From Paraflavisolibacter caeni (lineage in GTDB: Bacteria > Bacteroidota > Bacteroidia > Chitinophagales > Chitinophagaceae), in contig NZ_JAOTIF010000022.1 of the NCBI RefSeq assembly GCF_025628885.1, positions 1 to 64,000 on the forward strand: a stretch of DNA of 64,000 bases, in the 5' to 3' direction. The translations under genes were made by a program, and so were the position numbers. Shown one piece after another: positions 34,199 through 43,716 of the stretch; position 1 is the stretch's first letter; each line of letters begins with the position of its first letter. The notes beneath the pieces are model-generated. The model was not told where the DNA came from, did not search any database, and saw only the letters and a list, made by a program, of their open reading frames with translations.

Positions 34199-34581
34199 TG
34201 AAGCTTTGCTCCTAATCATTAAAAAAACCGCTGTTGGGGAACAGCGGTTTTTTGTTGCCCGTTGGTAGTTCCTATATGTTTATTTAGGACAAAGCACTTA
34301 TTATCATTTGTGAAATTACTTGCGCCCCTCGATCTTTTATCTTCTATTGTTTTTATGTTTAATAAAATATAAGTGTTATTGCTTATGTTGCACGGTTTTT
34401 CCCCTTTTAACTTTATTTACATGAGAAATAAGTACAATTTTACAGTACTCAATGTCCATACCCGCTGCCGTATTCGGGAAGTTGTTTTGCTGACCGTAGC
34501 TTCATATTTTTTCCTGTTGCGGACAAGTTGGTACCGGGCTGAAAGTCTAAACCCTAAGAATAACTTTAGATCAGTTCTAGC
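34199..34581. other. Intergenic region before the ATPase-receiver gene
   Basis: Holds the terminator at 34221-34254 and, later, a weak frame (34373-34585) that ends by overlapping the next start; I do not call it. Confidence 0.45.
34221..34254 (+). terminator. Intrinsic terminator
   Basis: AAAACCGCTGTT-GGGG-AACAGCGGTTTT perfect stem with a T-run, after the HEIGH-peptidase gene. Confidence 0.85.
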
Positions 34582-35445
34582 ATGAACCTAACCGATCCTG
34601 CGAAAAATGTCTTCAAGTTGCAGGAGGCCGTGCAACAATCCTTGCATTCCTTTGAAAAGGAAGCGGACTCGATTCAGCTTCAATTCGTTACCGACCTGGT
34701 TGCCCCCCTGACGCTTGTGGGCGATGAACAGGTACTACAAACAGTTATATGTATTTTGACAAAGGCAGCTGCCCGCTTTGTGGGCGCTACTAAGGTTGTC
34801 ATTTCCATGAAACGGTTGCTGCAAGCAGGAGACGAAGTGCTTGTGGAGTTCGAGGTTTCCGATAATGGGCCTGGCATTTCAAGCGAAGATAAATCTTCCC
34901 TTTTTTCGTACAAACGCAGCCTGGCCGAGGCCCGTATACAGGTAAAACAGCAGGGAGGAAGGTCTGTGATCAATAGCTTGTATGGCGTAGGCACTAATTT
35001 CAAATTCCTGCTCCAGTATAAAGTTGTTCAAAACGAGGAACACGCCACGGTTTCGACAACTTCACAGAATGGCCTGGCTGGTAAAAGGGTGCTGGTGGCT
35101 GAAGACAATGAATTGAACCAGCTTACCATTGCCCATTTGCTGAAAAGGGAGGGTATCCATGTAGATATTGCCGGTGATGGCAGGGAAGCTATAGAAATGT
35201 TTGAGAATAATAGGGGCTACGATTTGATGCTTTTGGACCTGCATCTGCCACATATGGATGGCTTTCAGTCGGCTGTCTATATCCGGAAAAAACTGAAAAG
35301 CAATATTCCTATCATCGCTCTTACAGCCGGCTTTTACACCAATGCTAAAGCGCGTTGTAGCGAAATTGGCATAGACCACTACATTACTAAGCCTCTACAG
35401 CCTGCCGAGTTGCTGAAAAACCTGAACTACTTCCTGGTTAAATAG
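34582..35445 (+). CDS. ATPase-like domain fused to a receiver domain, no H-box
   Basis: 287 aa. Residues ~1-150 resemble a histidine-kinase ATPase domain: G1 box VSDNGPGIS is present, but the N-box position reads TVICILTKAAARFV, lacking the Asn needed for Mg-ATP, and no G2 glycine box or phospho-accepting His is visible. Residues ~168-287 are an intact receiver: VLVAEDNELNQ acid pair, LLLDLHLPHMDG with phospho-Asp, TAG and ITKPLQP Lys. It looks like a kinase relic that kept its output-less receiver, perhaps acting as a phosphate sink or protein-binding module. No output domain or cognate kinase is adjacent. Confidence 0.75.
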   Translation: MNLTDPAKNVFKLQEAVQQSLHSFEKEADSIQLQFVTDLVAPLTLVGDEQVLQTVICILTKAAARFVGATKVVISMKRLLQAGDEVLVEFEVSDNGPGISSEDKSSLFSYKRSLAEARIQVKQQGGRSVINSLYGVGTNFKFLLQYKVVQNEEHATVSTTSQNGLAGKRVLVAEDNELNQLTIAHLLKREGIHVDIAGDGREAIEMFENNRGYDLMLLDLHLPHMDGFQSAVYIRKKLKSNIPIIALTAGFYTNAKARCSEIGIDHYITKPLQPAELLKNLNYFLVK

Positions 35446-35591
35446 GAATGTTGTTTGGTACTATCTGATGTAACTTTTTTGATGGGAGCAAATTCTGAAT
35501 CGCCGTCTTTATATATAAAGTTGAGGTATAAGGCAAATAGCAGAATGCAAAATGACACCACGGTCATTAGTCCGAAAATAGGCTTCTTCAT
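35427..35591 (-). CDS. Micro-membrane protein, 54 aa (paralogue A)
   Basis: MKKPIFGLMTVVSF then CILLFALYLNFIYKDGDSEF: one N-terminal transmembrane helix, then a short soluble tail with PIKKVTSDST. It is clearly homologous to the 50-aa gene at 35662-35814, so selection on the protein is likely. Its 3' end overlaps the receiver gene by 19 bases on the other strand. Function unknown. Confidence 0.65.
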   Translation of the reverse strand: MKKPIFGLMTVVSFCILLFALYLNFIYKDGDSEFAPIKKVTSDSTKQHSYLTRK

Positions 35592-35661
35592 TATGGGTCT
35601 GGTTTGAAGGTAATTAAGGTTCTGAAAAATCCTTTTTAGTGTACGGACTAAAGGCAGCGGA

Positions 35662-35814
35662 TTATGGTTTCGTTAACATCGTGCTATCTATGGTGCTTTT
35701 TCTCACAGGAGTGAATTCGGAAGAATCACCTTTGTACACAAAATTGAGGTACAAGGAAAAAAGCAAAAGGCCAAGAGACGCCACTGTTATCAACCTGAAT
35801 ATAGGTTTTCGCAT
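35662..35814 (-). CDS. Micro-membrane protein, 50 aa (paralogue B)
   Basis: MRKPIFRLITVASL then GLLLFSLYLNFVYKGDSSEF, followed by TPVRKSTIDST. It aligns with paralogue A over its whole length (shared PIF, LYLNF, YK, SEF, DST), with many codon differences. TAAATTTG at 35879-35872 is a good -7 box ~60 bases upstream. The two may form one transcript. Confidence 0.65.
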   Translation of the reverse strand: MRKPIFRLITVASLGLLLFSLYLNFVYKGDSSEFTPVRKSTIDSTMLTKP

Positions 35815-35871
35815 AGCATTGAATTTTAGTAATTGATCTAAGGGGCTGATTTCCGTTCAATCAATGGCTAT

Positions 35872-35879
35872 CAAATTTA
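35872..35879 (-). promoter_or_regulatory. Putative -7 box for the micro-membrane genes
   Basis: TAAATTTG on the minus strand fits TAnnTTTG; no well-spaced TTG partner was found. Confidence 0.35.
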
Positions 35880-36030
35880 AATAGTTGATCAATAAACTAC
35901 TTCTTTAAGCTCAACTATTTTTGATCAATCTGAATTTATACTTATTCCCGCTTATTGGAATCCTCAAATTACTTCTTTTTTGTTAACTCATCATTAAGAA
36001 ATTAAAAAATCCTTATAAAGGGCATTAAAA

Positions 36031-36054
36031 AAGGCACTTTTTTGAAAGTGCCTT
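36031..36054 (-). terminator. Intrinsic terminator of the PSP1 gene
   Basis: AAGGCACTTT ... AAAGTGCCTT stem; on the minus strand a T-run follows. Confidence 0.8.
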
Positions 36055-36083
36055 ATAGATATTAAATAATATTATTTGTTTTA

Positions 36084-37601
36084 TTACTCTTTTCCGCCTT
36101 GGGTATTATCTTTTCCAGCTTGGTTGCCCTGTCCGCCTGGTCTGTTCTGAGGCCTGGGCTGTTGCTGCCTGGCACCACCTCCTTGCTGTTGTGCACCAGG
36201 AGCTGGCCTTTGTCCACCACCCTGCTTTTGCTGAAAACCACCTTTCTGCTGGGGTGCAGTCTTTTGTTGCTGAGGCATGGGTTTCTGTTGCTGTGGAGTT
36301 GCCTTTTGCTGGGGACCAGTTTTCTGTTGAGGGCCTCCTTGTTGTTGCGGAGCTGGTCTTTGCTGGGATTGCTGGCCTGCTGCTCTCGGCTGCTGAGGAG
36401 CCGGTTTAGCCTGCTGGGCCTGGCCACTTAACTGCTTTTGCTGCAGCTGCGGCTGTCCTGGTTTTTGCTGACCGCCAAAGCCTCCCTGGCTCTTTTGCTT
36501 TCTCTTTTTGTCTGATTTTTCCAGGCTTTTCAGGGAAATATGTCCTACCACATCCACGAATTCAGGTTCAGCATCTTTAGGCTTGGAAGACACCAATTCC
36601 ACTGCTTCCAGTTCATCTGGAATGGTGTTCTGCATATTCAGTGCCTTTATCTTTCTGACCCTTTCAATGGTGAGGGGATAAAGCTTGCTGCTATCGGGCA
36701 GCACATACCACATCAGGTCTTTGAAAATGTCTTTCTTGATCAACGTAGCCGTGCCACGGGTTACCTGCAGGATGTCGCAGTTTTCAGGGAAACCCTGTAA
36801 GGCATCCAGGTAGGTATCCAGCTCGTAGTTGAGGCAGCACTTCAGTCGGCCACACTGACCACTGAGCTTTGTCTGGTTGATGGACAGGTTCTGGTAACGG
36901 GCAGCAGCAGTATTTACCGATTTAAAGTCCGTTAAGAAGGTTGCGCAGCACAGTTCACGTCCGCAGCTACCAATACCGCCCACTTTGGCGCTTTCCTGGC
37001 GGGCACCTATCTGCCTCATTTCCACTTTCAGCTTGAATTCCGAAGCATAGATCTTGATCAGTTCGCGGAAGTCAACCCTGTCATCTGCTATATAAAAGAA
37101 AGTTCCCTTTTTGCCATCAGCCTGGATCTCTACTTCGCTCATTTTCAATTCAAGCTTCAATTGCCTGGCAATGGCGCGGCTGCGAATGAGGGCATCTTTT
37201 TCCCGGGCCTTGTTTTGCCGCCACAGTTCCAGGTCGCGGTCGGCAGCGCGGCGCAGTACCTTTTTCATGTCGGGGTTGAACTCATCAACACCTTTCTTTT
37301 TCATTTGCAGGCGAACGATCTCCCCGGTAAGTTGTATTTCGCCAACGTCAAAACCATTCATACCCTCTACTGTTACCAGGTCTCCTTTTTCGAAAAACTG
37401 GAGGGTACTATTCCGGTAAAAATCTTTACGGCTACCGTTATTAAAACTTAATTCCACAACGCGGCAGGCCGATTCCATATCGCTTAAGGGCAGGTTGACC
37501 AGCCAGTCGTATGCATTCATCCGGTTACAACTATTGGTGCCGCAACTGCCGTTACTCTTACAGCCTCCCGGTTTTCCTGTTCCACAGCTTCCACATCCCA
37601 T
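36084..37601 (-). CDS. PSP1-domain protein with Gln/Pro/Gly-rich tail
   Basis: 505 aa. The N-terminus is Cys/Gly-rich (MGCGSCGTGKPGGCKSNGSC). Residues ~45-330 are the PSP1/RicT (YaaT)-like domain, with VRLQMKKKGVDEFNP, GGIGSCGRELCC and SGQCGRLKCCLNYE; the Cys clusters resemble the Fe-S cluster ligands of RicT. Bacillus RicT acts with RicA and RicF on RNase Y. From ~370 to the end the protein is a low-complexity run of Q, P, A and G, likely disordered. Role in Bacteroidota undefined; followed downstream by a strong terminator. Confidence 0.85.
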   Translation of the reverse strand: MGCGSCGTGKPGGCKSNGSCGTNSCNRMNAYDWLVNLPLSDMESACRVVELSFNNGSRKDFYRNSTLQFFEKGDLVTVEGMNGFDVGEIQLTGEIVRLQMKKKGVDEFNPDMKKVLRRAADRDLELWRQNKAREKDALIRSRAIARQLKLELKMSEVEIQADGKKGTFFYIADDRVDFRELIKIYASEFKLKVEMRQIGARQESAKVGGIGSCGRELCCATFLTDFKSVNTAAARYQNLSINQTKLSGQCGRLKCCLNYELDTYLDALQGFPENCDILQVTRGTATLIKKDIFKDLMWYVLPDSSKLYPLTIERVRKIKALNMQNTIPDELEAVELVSSKPKDAEPEFVDVVGHISLKSLEKSDKKRKQKSQGGFGGQQKPGQPQLQQKQLSGQAQQAKPAPQQPRAAGQQSQQRPAPQQQGGPQQKTGPQQKATPQQQKPMPQQQKTAPQQKGGFQQKQGGGQRPAPGAQQQGGGARQQQPRPQNRPGGQGNQAGKDNTQGGKE

Positions 37602-37876
37602 ACTATTGTTGGTTATTTAAAATGAATAAATGTTTGAGGAAGTGGCGGCAGAATAGCTAAGAATTGTTGCAGGCATGCGCAATCCTGTAAGCAGTAAGCT
37701 GTTTACAGATGCTATGCAAGCTCTCTTTTCTGGCAAAAGCAATCTTGCCTGTTTATGAAGAGTATTCGAAAGCTATTGAAAATCAGTCTGCACAGACCAA
37801 AACCTCTATATAAAAATACCACCTCACGCTGAGGCGTTTGCAAATATATTTTTTTTATTCCAGAGAAGTTGATGAG

Positions 37877-39073
37877 TTAGGGCGATATTAATACATTGCT
37901 TCTGACTATGTAAAAGATCTTGATAGTCAGGGCATGAAATAGAATGCGGCCATTGGCATTTCTTTCGATGTAGTAGGAGGCCTTGTCCAACTCGGTTGCG
38001 ATCACTTCCAATTGTTCGATACTGCAGATCTTGTTCAGGCGCTGGGCAAAGTCCTGTTCCCCCTCGGACATGGCATACAGCAGGGCTGCCCTGCCTTCCT
38101 CGTTCAGCACACACATGCGGATGGCCAGCTCCAGCAGGTGGGTGAAATAGCGCAGGAACTGCTTTTGTTTTTCCCTTCCTAGCCGGGAAAGGTCATCAAT
38201 CACTTTTACCTGGGCAATGGGCTGGTTCTTCAGGGTAGCGTTCAACCATTCGCGCAGCAGGCCATGGAAATCGTCGTCAGCGTGTTGCACGAGGTGCAGG
38301 GCTTCTCGGTAGTTGCCTTCGCTGATGTTGGCGATCTTTTTGGCTGTTTCGGGTTCGCAGTTGCTCCTGCTTACCAGCGCTTCTTCCACAGCAGCCGCCT
38401 CGATGGCGGGTATCTTTACCAGCTGGCAGCGTGAGAGAATGGTGGAAAGGATCTCGCTTTCGCTTTCTGCTACCAGGATGAATAATGTATTGGCAGGTGG
38501 CTCTTCGATCAATTTCAGCAGCTTATTGCCCTCTTTGCCTAGGTATTCCGGCATCCACATCACCAGGATCTTATAGCCACTTTCAAAGCTTTTCAGGTTC
38601 AGTTTGCGAATGATGTCGTTACACTCCTGGGCGGTAATATTACCCTGTTTGTTCTCTGCCCCGATGAATTGCAGCCAGTCATAAGTATTGCCATAGGGGT
38701 AGGTTTTCATAAATTCCCGCCATTCCGCCGCATAGTCGGTACTAATGGGAGGGGTGCCCGACTTTTTGGTAATCACCGGGTAAGAAAAGTGGATATCGGG
38801 ATGTGCCAGTTGCTCAGCCTTTATACAGGAAGGGCAGGCGCCGCAGGAATCCGAAGGACGGCGCCGGGGTTCTGGGGCTCCAAACAAGCCGCCCTCATCA
38901 GGAATTGTGGTTTGCTGGCAAGTGAGGTATTGCGCAAAAGCCAGGGCCATGGGAAGGGCTCCGGTTCCTTCTTTTCCTAAAAACAACAGAGCATGACTTA
39001 AACGGTTATGCTCTACCATTTCCACTAACCGCTGTTTGACATCTTCCTGGCCAATAACATCTTTAAATAACAT
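37877..39073 (-). CDS. holB: DNA polymerase III delta-prime-like clamp-loader subunit
   Basis: 398 aa. N-terminal VIGQEDVKQRLVEMVEHNRL and SHALLFLGKEGTGALPMALA are the delta-prime AAA+ start; the Walker A is degenerate (no GK[ST]), as in genuine delta-prime, which does not bind ATP. A zinc module is present (CGACPSCIKAEQLAHPD). HolB-type TLFILVAESESEILSTILSR follows. A stator in the replicative clamp loader. The C-terminal ~100 residues diverge as usual. Confidence 0.85.
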   Translation of the reverse strand: MLFKDVIGQEDVKQRLVEMVEHNRLSHALLFLGKEGTGALPMALAFAQYLTCQQTTIPDEGGLFGAPEPRRRPSDSCGACPSCIKAEQLAHPDIHFSYPVITKKSGTPPISTDYAAEWREFMKTYPYGNTYDWLQFIGAENKQGNITAQECNDIIRKLNLKSFESGYKILVMWMPEYLGKEGNKLLKLIEEPPANTLFILVAESESEILSTILSRCQLVKIPAIEAAAVEEALVSRSNCEPETAKKIANISEGNYREALHLVQHADDDFHGLLREWLNATLKNQPIAQVKVIDDLSRLGREKQKQFLRYFTHLLELAIRMCVLNEEGRAALLYAMSEGEQDFAQRLNKICSIEQLEVIATELDKASYYIERNANGRILFHALTIKIFYIVRSNVLISP

Positions 39074-39118
39074 TCCCGTACATGGATTTGCAGCGATGTT
39101 AAGGATTTATGGGGAAAT

Positions 39119-39152
39119 AAAAAAGGTTGTCCAATCCCGGACAACCTTTTTT
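39119..39152 (-). terminator. Intrinsic terminator of the glutathione peroxidase gene
   Basis: AAAAGGTTGTCC and GGACAACCTTTT stem with T-runs on both strands, just after the stop at 39170. Confidence 0.8.
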
Positions 39153-39169
39153 ATTTGATTACTGAATGA

Positions 39170-39688
39170 TCAGTTTAAGTATTTGAGTATGTCTTCGCTC
39201 ATGGGTTTGACTTTGGAAGGGAAAACAGCAACGAGTTTCCCTTTCTCATCAACCAGGAACTTGGTAAAGTTCCACTTGATCGGATCTTCAATGCCTAATT
39301 TCTTTGCTTCTGCGGTCAGGTATTTGAACACGGGGTGGATATCATCACCTTTAACGGATACTTTTTCTGCCATAGGGAAAGTAACCCCATAGTTTCTTTT
39401 ACAGAATTCCTTGATCTCGCCGTTCGAACCAGGTTCCTGGCCGCCAAAGTTGTTGGCAGGGAAACCAATGATCACCAGCTTGTCTTTGTATTTGGAATAC
39501 AATTGTTGCAGTTCTTCATACTGGGGCGTAAACCCGCATTTGGAAGCTGTATTTACGATCATGATCTTTTTGCCCTTGTAGGCAGAAAAGTCGATCTCAT
39601 TGCCTTCCAGTCCCGGCACTTTAAAGTCGTAAATGGAAGTCGCCAATAAAAAGGCGGATAACATCGTTGCGAGCAAAATTGTTTTCAT
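39170..39688 (-). CDS. Glutathione peroxidase family protein (exported)
   Basis: 172 aa. Short signal-like N-terminus (MKTILLATMLSAFLLATS). Catalytic set of the Cys-type family: Cys in NTASKCGFTPQYEEL, Gln in FPANNFGGQEPG, Trp and Asn in IKWNFTKFLVD. Reduces peroxides, in bacteria more often with thioredoxin than glutathione. The signal suggests the periplasm. Confidence 0.9.
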   Translation of the reverse strand: MKTILLATMLSAFLLATSIYDFKVPGLEGNEIDFSAYKGKKIMIVNTASKCGFTPQYEELQQLYSKYKDKLVIIGFPANNFGGQEPGSNGEIKEFCKRNYGVTFPMAEKVSVKGDDIHPVFKYLTAEAKKLGIEDPIKWNFTKFLVDEKGKLVAVFPSKVKPMSEDILKYLN

Positions 39689-39793
39689 TTCAATAAAAAT
39701 ATAAAATGTAAAATAAGGAATATAAAATGTAAAACACGGTATCGTGCTGTCAAAAATCTCCTAACATTATGCCGGTTGCTAATTGTCAATTGC

Positions 39794-41179
39794 TTATTGG
39801 CGCTCATAACTGCCCAGGTCCGGTATTCCCACCGGTCTTGGTTTCCCGTCCAGGTCGATCGTTACATTCGCAGGTATGCCTTTGTTCAGGGCAGGCGAGT
39901 TTTCTTTCAGCCTGAAATCAAAAACATTCTTCTCTGCATCAATGGTTACAAATTCGGGCGATTGGTTGTTGATCGCCTCTTGAATCGTAACATTTTGTGG
40001 CGTATTCTTTACCTTCCACAGCACGTGATCGAACAGAACGGAAAAAGTGGTATTGCCTTCTTTTTTCACGATTACTTCATCCTCTATGGAGCCATCCTGG
40101 CCCCAGAAAATGCAGTTTCGGAATACGGCATTGAGGTTGCCTGTAAAGGTGAGGCCGTTTTGCTGGAAGAAATTCTGTACCTGCAGCACTGGTGTATTAT
40201 GTGCAATGAAGCCGTTGTAGTAACTGGCTATGGTGCAGTGCGTAAACTGGTACTGACCGCCTCCTACCAGCAGCAGGTTATTACTGCAATTAGAGATCAG
40301 GAGGTTCCGGGCTGTGATACTAGTGTTGCCGGCCAGCAGCCCGGCATCATAAGCATTGTCAATGATGGTTTCGTTCAGAAGCAGCTTAGGATTATTGTTT
40401 GAAGATTGTTCCGCAACCACTATACCCTGGTAAGCATTTTTGATCAGGGCATAATCGATGCGGTTGTCTTTACTCTCCTTGGTGAAGATAATGCCTGGCC
40501 AGCTTGCCGGGAAGTCCTTATAAGGATCATCCAGCCGGTCGCCGGTAAATATTACCCTTGCCGTGTCTTTGCCATTGACGCTCAAAGTACCCTTTATCAG
40601 TAATGCTGCATCGGCATGTGCATATACCTTACATCCCCTTTCGATCGTCAGTTGTCCGCCTGCTGCTACTTCCAGTACACCCAGGATCACGTAAGGCAAG
40701 TCGGCCTGCCATACTTCATTGCCTGTGATCAGGTGGTTGCGTAGGAAATGCGCATTCTGTCCATAGGCTTCCAGTTGAACAAGCTGTTGGTTGCCATTGC
40801 AGGATATCTCTATACTGTCACGAACAACAAAGGGCATGTTGGCTGAGGATGGATCTACATTCACAGTAACAAATACATAGGCGCTGTCATTGGCGGCAAT
40901 ATCTAAACCATTCACAATGGGACCAACTTTGCCATTCACATTGATCAAGAATGGAGATGCCTGGCCTCCCTTCAGAACCACTGATGCGATGTGAAGTCCC
41001 TCGTCATTTGTATTGAAGATCTTGAAGAATTTTGTAACTGAACCGGTAGTTGTAAAAACAGTATCAAATTGCACCGTATCGGTAAAAACTGTCAACCGTG
41101 CATCAGGACTATCGGTGAAAGATTCCTTCTTACAAGAAAAAAGCAGCAGGGCGAATATGATGAAAGCAGTAATTCTCAC
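39794..41179 (-). CDS. Lipoprotein with right-handed beta-helix repeats
   Basis: 461 aa. GTG start at 41179, then FIIFALLLFSCKKES (lipobox). Residues ~35-140 are an Ig-like beta domain (FDTVFTTTGSVTKFFKIFN); from ~150 the GxI/xNxxI-type repeats (ARNLLISNCSNNLLLVGGG; ITARN) suggest a parallel beta-helix, as in polysaccharide lyases and adhesins. No catalytic signature seen. Ends PVGIPDLGSYERQ, typical for choice-of-anchor-type proteins. TAGTTTTG at 41191-41184 lies almost on the start. Confidence 0.7.
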   Translation of the reverse strand: MRITAFIIFALLLFSCKKESFTDSPDARLTVFTDTVQFDTVFTTTGSVTKFFKIFNTNDEGLHIASVVLKGGQASPFLINVNGKVGPIVNGLDIAANDSAYVFVTVNVDPSSANMPFVVRDSIEISCNGNQQLVQLEAYGQNAHFLRNHLITGNEVWQADLPYVILGVLEVAAGGQLTIERGCKVYAHADAALLIKGTLSVNGKDTARVIFTGDRLDDPYKDFPASWPGIIFTKESKDNRIDYALIKNAYQGIVVAEQSSNNNPKLLLNETIIDNAYDAGLLAGNTSITARNLLISNCSNNLLLVGGGQYQFTHCTIASYYNGFIAHNTPVLQVQNFFQQNGLTFTGNLNAVFRNCIFWGQDGSIEDEVIVKKEGNTTFSVLFDHVLWKVKNTPQNVTIQEAINNQSPEFVTIDAEKNVFDFRLKENSPALNKGIPANVTIDLDGKPRPVGIPDLGSYERQ

Positions 41180-41221
41180 GCGGCAAAACTATAAAAGAGT
41201 TTGCTAGTTTACTCCAATCTC

Positions 41222-41926
41222 TTATTTATGTGTTATGCATAGGGCCGCGATGCTGAGTCGGAGGTTCTTTGCTTTGAGCAATTCTGCAGCACAGGCTTCA
41301 ACCGTAGCACCTGTAGTGATCACATCATCAACCAATAAGATATGCTTGCCTTCTATGGAAGCTTCATTGGTCAGTGTAAAACTGCCCTCCATGTTCTGCC
41401 ATCTTTCAATCCTGCTTTTATGTGTTTGCGTTTCTGTATGATGATTACGGATAATGATCTGTTGGAGTACAGGTACCTGAAGTATGCTGGCAATGCCTTC
41501 ACACAATACTGTAGCCTGGTTGTATCCTCTTTTGCGCTCCCTGGAAGGATGGAGGGGCATTGGCACCAATGCATCTATACCTGCAAACCTGTTGGTCTCT
41601 GCCAGGCATTGTGCCATAAGGGTACCTAGATAAAAACCTAATTCCTTGTTGCCTTTGTACTTCAACTGGTGCACCAGGTGTTGCATCATCGACTCCTTGG
41701 TAAAATAATATTGAGCAGTAGCTACTGTAACCGGTATACGTCCCCAGAATATTCTTTCAACCGGGTTATCTGCATGCAGGTGAAAGGAGGTTTCTGGTAA
41801 AGATGAAATACACTCCAGGCAAAGCTGGTGGTCCCTGTTCAATAAGTCGCTGCGACAGCCTGCACAGAGGTGAGGAAAGATGAGATGAAGGAGAGCTTCA
41901 AGCAGTGTTTTGGTATGCAGTAGCAT
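41222..41926 (-). CDS. comF: ComF-family phosphoribosyltransferase-like protein
   Basis: 234 aa. A zinc-ribbon-like CAGC ... CLEC pair at ~21-38 and the PRPP-binding loop HILLVDDVITTGATVEACA (~193-211) define ComF. KRGYNQATVLCEGIA is a further signature. Role: DNA uptake or processing of DNA after uptake in some bacteria. It precedes radA by a short gap but is not clearly in one operon. Confidence 0.9.
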   Translation of the reverse strand: MLLHTKTLLEALLHLIFPHLCAGCRSDLLNRDHQLCLECISSLPETSFHLHADNPVERIFWGRIPVTVATAQYYFTKESMMQHLVHQLKYKGNKELGFYLGTLMAQCLAETNRFAGIDALVPMPLHPSRERKRGYNQATVLCEGIASILQVPVLQQIIIRNHHTETQTHKSRIERWQNMEGSFTLTNEASIEGKHILLVDDVITTGATVEACAAELLKAKNLRLSIAALCITHK

Positions 41927-41968
41927 CTTCCTGGAAAGATACTACTGCTTATTTCTATTTACAACACC

Positions 41969-43345
41969 CTAGAAGAAATACCGGTACACTTCATCTACCT
42001 GTCCCATTGTGATCACCTCAATATTGAATCGTTGCTTGGGCAATCCCTTCTGGTTGTATTTTGATACAATGATCTTTTCAAAACCCAGTTTCTCCGCTTC
42101 TGCTATCCGTTGTTCAATGCGGTTCACAGCCCTGATCTCACCACTCAGGCCCACCTCTCCTGCAAAGCATACATTGTGCGGTATACTGGCATCTTCATAA
42201 GAAGAAAGAAGGGCTACTAAAACTGCCAGGTCAATAGAAGGATCTTCCACTTTCAAGCCACCGGCAATATTTAAAAACACATCCTTCACACCAAAATGAA
42301 AGCCGCCTCTCTTCTCCAGTACAGCCAGTAGCAATTGCAGCCTGCGCAGGTCAAAGCCACTCACTGTTCGTTGTGGTGTGCCATACACTGATTGTGTTAC
42401 TAATGCCTGCACTTCTATCAGTAAGGGGCGCTGACCTTCTATAGTAGCTGCTATGGCAATGCCGCTTAAGGCTTCTTCTTTTTGTGTGATCAGGATTTCG
42501 CTGGGGTTCAAAACCGGTTTCATACCATCATCATTCATCTGGTAAATCCCCAGTTCGGCAGTGCTTCCAAAACGGTTCTTCAACGTGCGCAAAATGCGAT
42601 AGGCATAATGACGGTCACCTTCAAATTGCAGCACTGTATCTACCATATGTTCTAATAGCTTGGGACCTGCAATATTTCCTTCTTTATTGATGTGACCAAT
42701 GAGGAATACTGGTGTGTTCGTTTCTTTGGCAAACTGTTGAAATTCGGCTGCACATTCTCGTATTTGTGAAACACTTCCCTGTGAAGAATCTATAAAAGGT
42801 GATTCCAGTGTTTGTATGGAGTCGACGATCACTAGTTGAGGCTTTAGCTTTTTGATCTCCTGGAAGATAACCTGTGTGGAAGTTTCTGTAAGCAGGTAAA
42901 AATGATCATTCTGTGCCTTCAATCTGTCTGCCCTCATTTTGATTTGCACTTCACTTTCCTCTCCACTGATGTATAAGGTTGTGATGTCTGCAAGGTGAAG
43001 ACCCATTTGCAGGAATAAAGTTGATTTACCAATGCCAGGTTCGCCTGCAACAAGAATGAGGCTTCCGGGTACAATCCCTCCACCTAATACACGGTTCAAC
43101 TCAGTATCTATGGTTAATAAACGTGGAGCTTCCTTTGTTTGGATTTGTTGCAGTGATACGGTTTTACGTGCCGGCGCATCATCAGAAAACGAGCGCCAAT
43201 CGTTAGCTGTTATTTTCTTGTTGTCTTTCTGTATGAGTTCTTCAACAAACGTATTCCATTGCTGACAGCTTGGACATCTGCCTAACCACTTCGCACTTTC
43301 ATATCCACAATTCTGGCAAAAAAATCCGGATTTAACTTTTGACAT
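41969..43345 (-). CDS. radA: DNA repair protein RadA
   Basis: 458 aa. Zinc finger CQNCGYES ... CPSCQQW (~10-30), Walker A GEPGIGKSTLF (~97), the RadA-specific KNRFGSTAELG (~258), and a C-terminal Lon-like domain. Branch-migration helicase that promotes recombinational repair. Starts at ATG 43345, beside the 700-bp intergenic region. Confidence 0.95.
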   Translation of the reverse strand: MSKVKSGFFCQNCGYESAKWLGRCPSCQQWNTFVEELIQKDNKKITANDWRSFSDDAPARKTVSLQQIQTKEAPRLLTIDTELNRVLGGGIVPGSLILVAGEPGIGKSTLFLQMGLHLADITTLYISGEESEVQIKMRADRLKAQNDHFYLLTETSTQVIFQEIKKLKPQLVIVDSIQTLESPFIDSSQGSVSQIRECAAEFQQFAKETNTPVFLIGHINKEGNIAGPKLLEHMVDTVLQFEGDRHYAYRILRTLKNRFGSTAELGIYQMNDDGMKPVLNPSEILITQKEEALSGIAIAATIEGQRPLLIEVQALVTQSVYGTPQRTVSGFDLRRLQLLLAVLEKRGGFHFGVKDVFLNIAGGLKVEDPSIDLAVLVALLSSYEDASIPHNVCFAGEVGLSGEIRAVNRIEQRIAEAEKLGFEKIIVSKYNQKGLPKQRFNIEVITMGQVDEVYRYFF

Positions 43346-43687
43346 TAGTTCGTGTAATTAGATATTGAAATATTAGGGTATTGAGATATTGTTGATATCT
43401 CTATCAAAGTAAACAACTTCAATTTAATTTATTGACCAGATAAGAAGTTACTTAATTTATGTTCAATAACAGTTGGCAGGTTTTATTTTTATTGAACATC
43501 ACTCATTGTACAATCTGATGCATGTTTGTACTGAATAGAGTCGTAAAATATTCACGTTTGATGCTTCACGTTTGATTCATGCCCCCTCTTTATGATCATT
43601 TCAACGCCCCCTTAAGGGCTTTAATCATCCCTTTTTATGATCCTGGGATACCTCCTTTTTAGGACGCTAAGGGTATGTTAAAGGCAT

Positions 43688-43716
43688 GAAAAAAGGGCCG
43701 GCCAAAAGACCAGCCC
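43688..43716 (-). terminator. Intrinsic terminator of the candidate RNA
   Basis: Seven-bp GC-rich stem (one G-U) then six T on the minus strand. Confidence 0.65.

Noticed and set aside
34373-34585. Frame of 70 codons just before the ATPase-receiver gene, with ATGA overlap
   Set aside because: AT-rich, no motif, no promoter; the overlap alone is too weak to call a gene.
35639-35836. Plus-strand frame of 65 codons
   Set aside because: It is the antisense of the micro-membrane paralogue B, whose homology to paralogue A supports the minus strand.
36099-36431. Plus-strand Leu-rich frames opposite the PSP1 tail
   Set aside because: They are the complement of the Gln-rich low-complexity coding sequence.
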